From: Solobacterium sp.
GTDB taxonomy: Bacteria > Bacillota_I > Bacilli_A > Erysipelotrichales > Erysipelotrichaceae
Length of the DNA stretch: 7,509 nucleotides
Direction: 5' to 3'
NCBI GenBank assembly: GCA_017475415.1
Contig: JAFVFM010000052.1
Span: 1 to 7,509 of the forward strand
Shown: positions 5,597-7,509 of the stretch, piece after piece
How positions within the stretch are numbered: position 1 is the first letter of the stretch
Layout: the number at the start of each line of letters is the position of its first letter
Translations under genes and position numbers: made by a program
The notes under the pieces: model-generated
Seen by the model: only the letters and a program-made list of their open reading frames with translations
Told to the model about the DNA's origin: nothing
The model's database searches: none

Positions 5597-7210
5597 ATGA
5601 GTAAAATTAATGGACAGATCTTAAAAGCAATGTTAGAAAGTGCCAACAACAATCTAACTTTGCATAAAGAAGATATCAACAAATTAAATGTATTCCCTGT
5701 ACCAGATGGCGATACTGGTACAAATATGTCTTTAACTTTTTCTAATGGTATACAGGAAGTAATGAAACAACAAGTTTCTACAATTCCAACCATTATGAAG
5801 ACGTTTTCTAGAGGCTTATTAATGGGGGCTAGAGGTAACTCGGGTGTTATTCTATCCCAAATCTTTAGAGGCTTTTATCAATCGGTAAAAGAAAAAGAGG
5901 AATTAGATGTTCAAGATTTAAATGAAGCCTTCTTAATAGGTAAAGAATTAGCCTATAAAGCTGTTATGCGTCCGGTTGAAGGTACTATTCTAACCGTTAT
6001 TCGTGAAGCTACAGATCATGCAAATGAAAAGCTTAGGGAAAATGCAGAAATGGATATTCATGAATATATCCAAATTTTGTGTGAAGAAGCGCAAAAATCA
6101 TTAGAGAATACACCAGAATTATTACCTGTATTAAAAGAAGCACATGTAGTAGATTCAGGTGGTAGTGGTTTAGTTACTGTTTTATTAGGAATGCAGGCAT
6201 ATTGCTTGGGCAAACCTATTGTTTCAGAAAGTGTAGATGTAAAACCTGTTATTGCTAAAACAAAATCTTCTTCTGGTTATCGTACAGAATATATTCTTCG
6301 TTTATCTGATCGTGGTAAACAAAATTTCAATGAAGAGCGTATGATTAAGAATTTAAGCAAGATGGGTAATAAACTAACCTTACTTCATGATGAAGATACA
6401 ATTAAATTAAGAATACATACGATGTCTCCTGGTGAAATCTTATCCATGGGACAACGTTATGGTGATTTCGTGAAAATTCAAATTGAAAATATTCAAGACC
6501 AATTAAATCCATCCATCATTGATGATCAAATTGATGTACCTGCAGTAGAAAACAAAGAATATGGCATTATTGCAGTATCCGCTGGAAATGGTTTAGAAAA
6601 TATTTTTAAAGATTATCGTTGCGATTTTGTGGTGAGTGGTGGACAAACGATGAATCCTTCTTCTGATGATTTTGTTAAAGCCATAGATGAGGTTCATGCC
6701 AATACCATCTTCATCTTGCCTAATAATTCCAATATTATTATGGCAGCTAAGCAAGCTGCAGAAGTGAGTCAAGATAAGAATGTAATTGTTTTATCTACAA
6801 CTAGTGTTCAACAAGGTATTTCTGCTTGTGTTGCCTTTAATCCTGAAGATAGTGTTGAAAACAATTTAGAGATGATGAATGAAGCAATTTCTCATGTAAA
6901 AGCTGGTTCATTAACCTATGCTGTTAAAGATACAACAATTGAAGGCAAAGAAATTCATGAAGGTGACTTTATGGGTATTCTCAATAAAGATATTGTTGCA
7001 GTAAATCCGGATAAGATGGAAACGATGAAACAATTAATTGATTGCATTTGTGATGAAGAAACAGAAGTGATATCTATCTTCTATGGTGAAGAATCTAATG
7101 AAGAAGAATTAGCGATTATACAAGAGTATATTGAATCCAAATATGATGTTGAAGTAGATATTGAAGATGGTGGTCAACCTGTATATTCTTATCTTATTGG
7201 TGCAGAATAA
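5597..7210 (+). CDS. fakA: DAK2/DhaL-domain protein YloV, fatty acid kinase FakA-like
   Basis: FakA is the ATP-binding subunit that phosphorylates fatty acids carried by FakB (DegV family), feeding exogenous fatty acids to phospholipid synthesis. No fakB is in this window. The 537-residue protein is full length. The N-terminal DhaL/DAK2 domain (1-200) has NVFPVPDGDTGTNM (31-44), with D37 and D39 as Mg-ATP ligands, GARGNSGVILSQ (77-88), and DSGGSGL (186-192). A central domain (about 225-305) follows. The DegV-like C-terminal domain has GGQTMNPS (348-355) and LPNNSNIIMAA (374-384), ending QPVYSYLIGAE. In the central domain R229 (GYRTE) and R272 (KLRIHT) stand where relatives have Cys and His. 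I chose ATG 5597 because GAGGG lies five bases upstream and MSKINGQ starts as relatives do; a TTG at 5585 would add four residues. It is probably cotranscribed with the YloU gene. Confidence 0.93.
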   Translation: MSKINGQILKAMLESANNNLTLHKEDINKLNVFPVPDGDTGTNMSLTFSNGIQEVMKQQVSTIPTIMKTFSRGLLMGARGNSGVILSQIFRGFYQSVKEKEELDVQDLNEAFLIGKELAYKAVMRPVEGTILTVIREATDHANEKLRENAEMDIHEYIQILCEEAQKSLENTPELLPVLKEAHVVDSGGSGLVTVLLGMQAYCLGKPIVSESVDVKPVIAKTKSSSGYRTEYILRLSDRGKQNFNEERMIKNLSKMGNKLTLLHDEDTIKLRIHTMSPGEILSMGQRYGDFVKIQIENIQDQLNPSIIDDQIDVPAVENKEYGIIAVSAGNGLENIFKDYRCDFVVSGGQTMNPSSDDFVKAIDEVHANTIFILPNNSNIIMAAKQAAEVSQDKNVIVLSTTSVQQGISACVAFNPEDSVENNLEMMNEAISHVKAGSLTYAVKDTTIEGKEIHEGDFMGILNKDIVAVNPDKMETMKQLIDCICDEETEVISIFYGEESNEEELAIIQEYIESKYDVEVDIEDGGQPVYSYLIGAE

Positions 7211-7216
7211 AGAATG

Positions 7217-7244
7217 ACTGTAGCTTAAAGGCTGCAGTTTTTTT
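7217..7244 (+). terminator. Intrinsic terminator after fakA
   Basis: ACTGTAGC (7217-7224) pairs with GCTGCAGT (7231-7238): eight pairs with one U-G wobble, closing a six-base loop TTAAAG. Seven T residues follow (7238-7244). It ends the yloU-fakA transcript before the recG promoter. Confidence 0.9.
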
Positions 7245-7266
7245 CTACAAATTTTTGTTTGATGGA

Positions 7267-7275
7267 TGCTATAAT
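7267..7275 (+). promoter_or_regulatory. Perfect extended -10 promoter for recG
   Basis: TGCTATAAT is an exact match to the extended -10 consensus TGnTATAAT. No recognisable -35 is found 16-18 bases upstream, which extended -10 promoters can tolerate. The predicted start of transcription is at 7282 or 7283, that is, on or one base before the recG ATG at 7283. No Shine-Dalgarno sequence lies before the ATG. Confidence 0.75.
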
Positions 7276-7282
7276 TTTTCAT

Positions 7283-7509
7283 ATGGATATATATCAACGC
7301 TCATTAAAATTAACGAAAACACAAATTGAAATATTGGAACGATTAGGTCTTACAGATACGGAGGAAGTTTTACAATATTATCCTTTTCGTTATGAATATT
7401 TAGATAGTAAACCTTTTTCATTATGGCAAGAAAAAGATAAAATTACTTTTGAGGCTCAGGTAGTGAAGACTGCTACCTCTTTTCGTAAGGGTAGATTAAC
7501 AACGAGTCA
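7283..7509 (+). CDS. recG: ATP-dependent DNA helicase RecG, N-terminal fragment cut by window edge
   Basis: RecG is a superfamily 2 DNA translocase that reverses stalled replication forks and branch-migrates Holliday junctions. Only 75 complete codons are visible, before the wedge domain and all helicase motifs. Recognition rests on the N-terminal pattern: LTKTQIEILERLGLTDTEEVL (10-30 region) followed by QYYPFRYEYLD, matching the family's 'L..LGI.t..DLL.yyP.RY.d' block, then a beta-rich start of the wedge/OB region (ITFEAQVVKTATSF). The gene order yloU-yloV-...-recG, known from Bacillus, supports it; there the two sdaA genes lie between, and they are absent here. ATG 7283 is the first in-frame start and gives the usual distance to the YYPFRY motif. 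It has its own promoter after a terminator and a predicted leaderless mRNA. Confidence 0.85.
   Translation, partial: MDIYQRSLKLTKTQIEILERLGLTDTEEVLQYYPFRYEYLDSKPFSLWQEKDKITFEAQVVKTATSFRKGRLTTS

Noticed and set aside
5581..5793. Minus-strand open frame of 70 codons at the fakA start
   Set aside because: It is antisense to the conserved DhaL motif region and has no supporting signals.
7109..7297. Minus-strand open frame of 62 codons across the fakA-recG junction
   Set aside because: It runs through the terminator and recG promoter, has a low-complexity basic composition and no ribosome site.

Overview
The window is ordinary core chromosome of a low-GC Gram-positive bacterium (Bacillota). The DNA is clearly AT-rich and every gene lies on the + strand. 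Gene order matches conserved Firmicute blocks, and the murein and division genes are of the Firmicute type. The short dcw-type block and the form of the RecG N-terminus make me lean towards the Erysipelotrichia, but that placement is a guess from sequence style, not a demonstration. I found no mobile element, CRISPR array, tRNA, rRNA or sign of recent transfer, and no convincing undescribed multigene system.

Layout. (1) Positions 1-2114: the 3' part of lon (ATP-dependent protease; its N-terminus lies outside the window), directly abutted by ysxC/engB (ribosome-assembly GTPase), ending in a strong intrinsic terminator. (2) Positions 2124-5170: a new extended -10 promoter drives murG, murB and divIB/ftsQ, which overlap by 8 and 10 bases and are surely one transcript. 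(3) Positions 5202-7244: a second promoter in a 58-base gap precedes an Asp23/YloU-family gene and a FakA/YloV-type DAK2 kinase gene, closed by a second strong terminator. No terminator separates this pair from divIB, so read-through is expected. (4) Positions 7267-7509: an extended -10 promoter placed so that recG would be read from a leaderless mRNA; recG runs off the right edge.

Function. murB acts early in the cytoplasm (UDP-MurNAc formation), murG makes lipid II at the membrane, and DivIB works in the division machinery that uses lipid II, so the middle block links wall precursor supply with septation. YloU and the FakA-like protein relate to envelope and fatty-acid handling. Lon, YsxC and RecG are general housekeeping (proteolysis, 50S assembly, fork rescue).

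The points most worth a second look are the very short or absent 5' leaders at all three promoters, the loss in the FakA-like protein of two residues that normally form the metal site of the central domain, and an unusual C-terminal extension with a degenerate internal repeat in DivIB.
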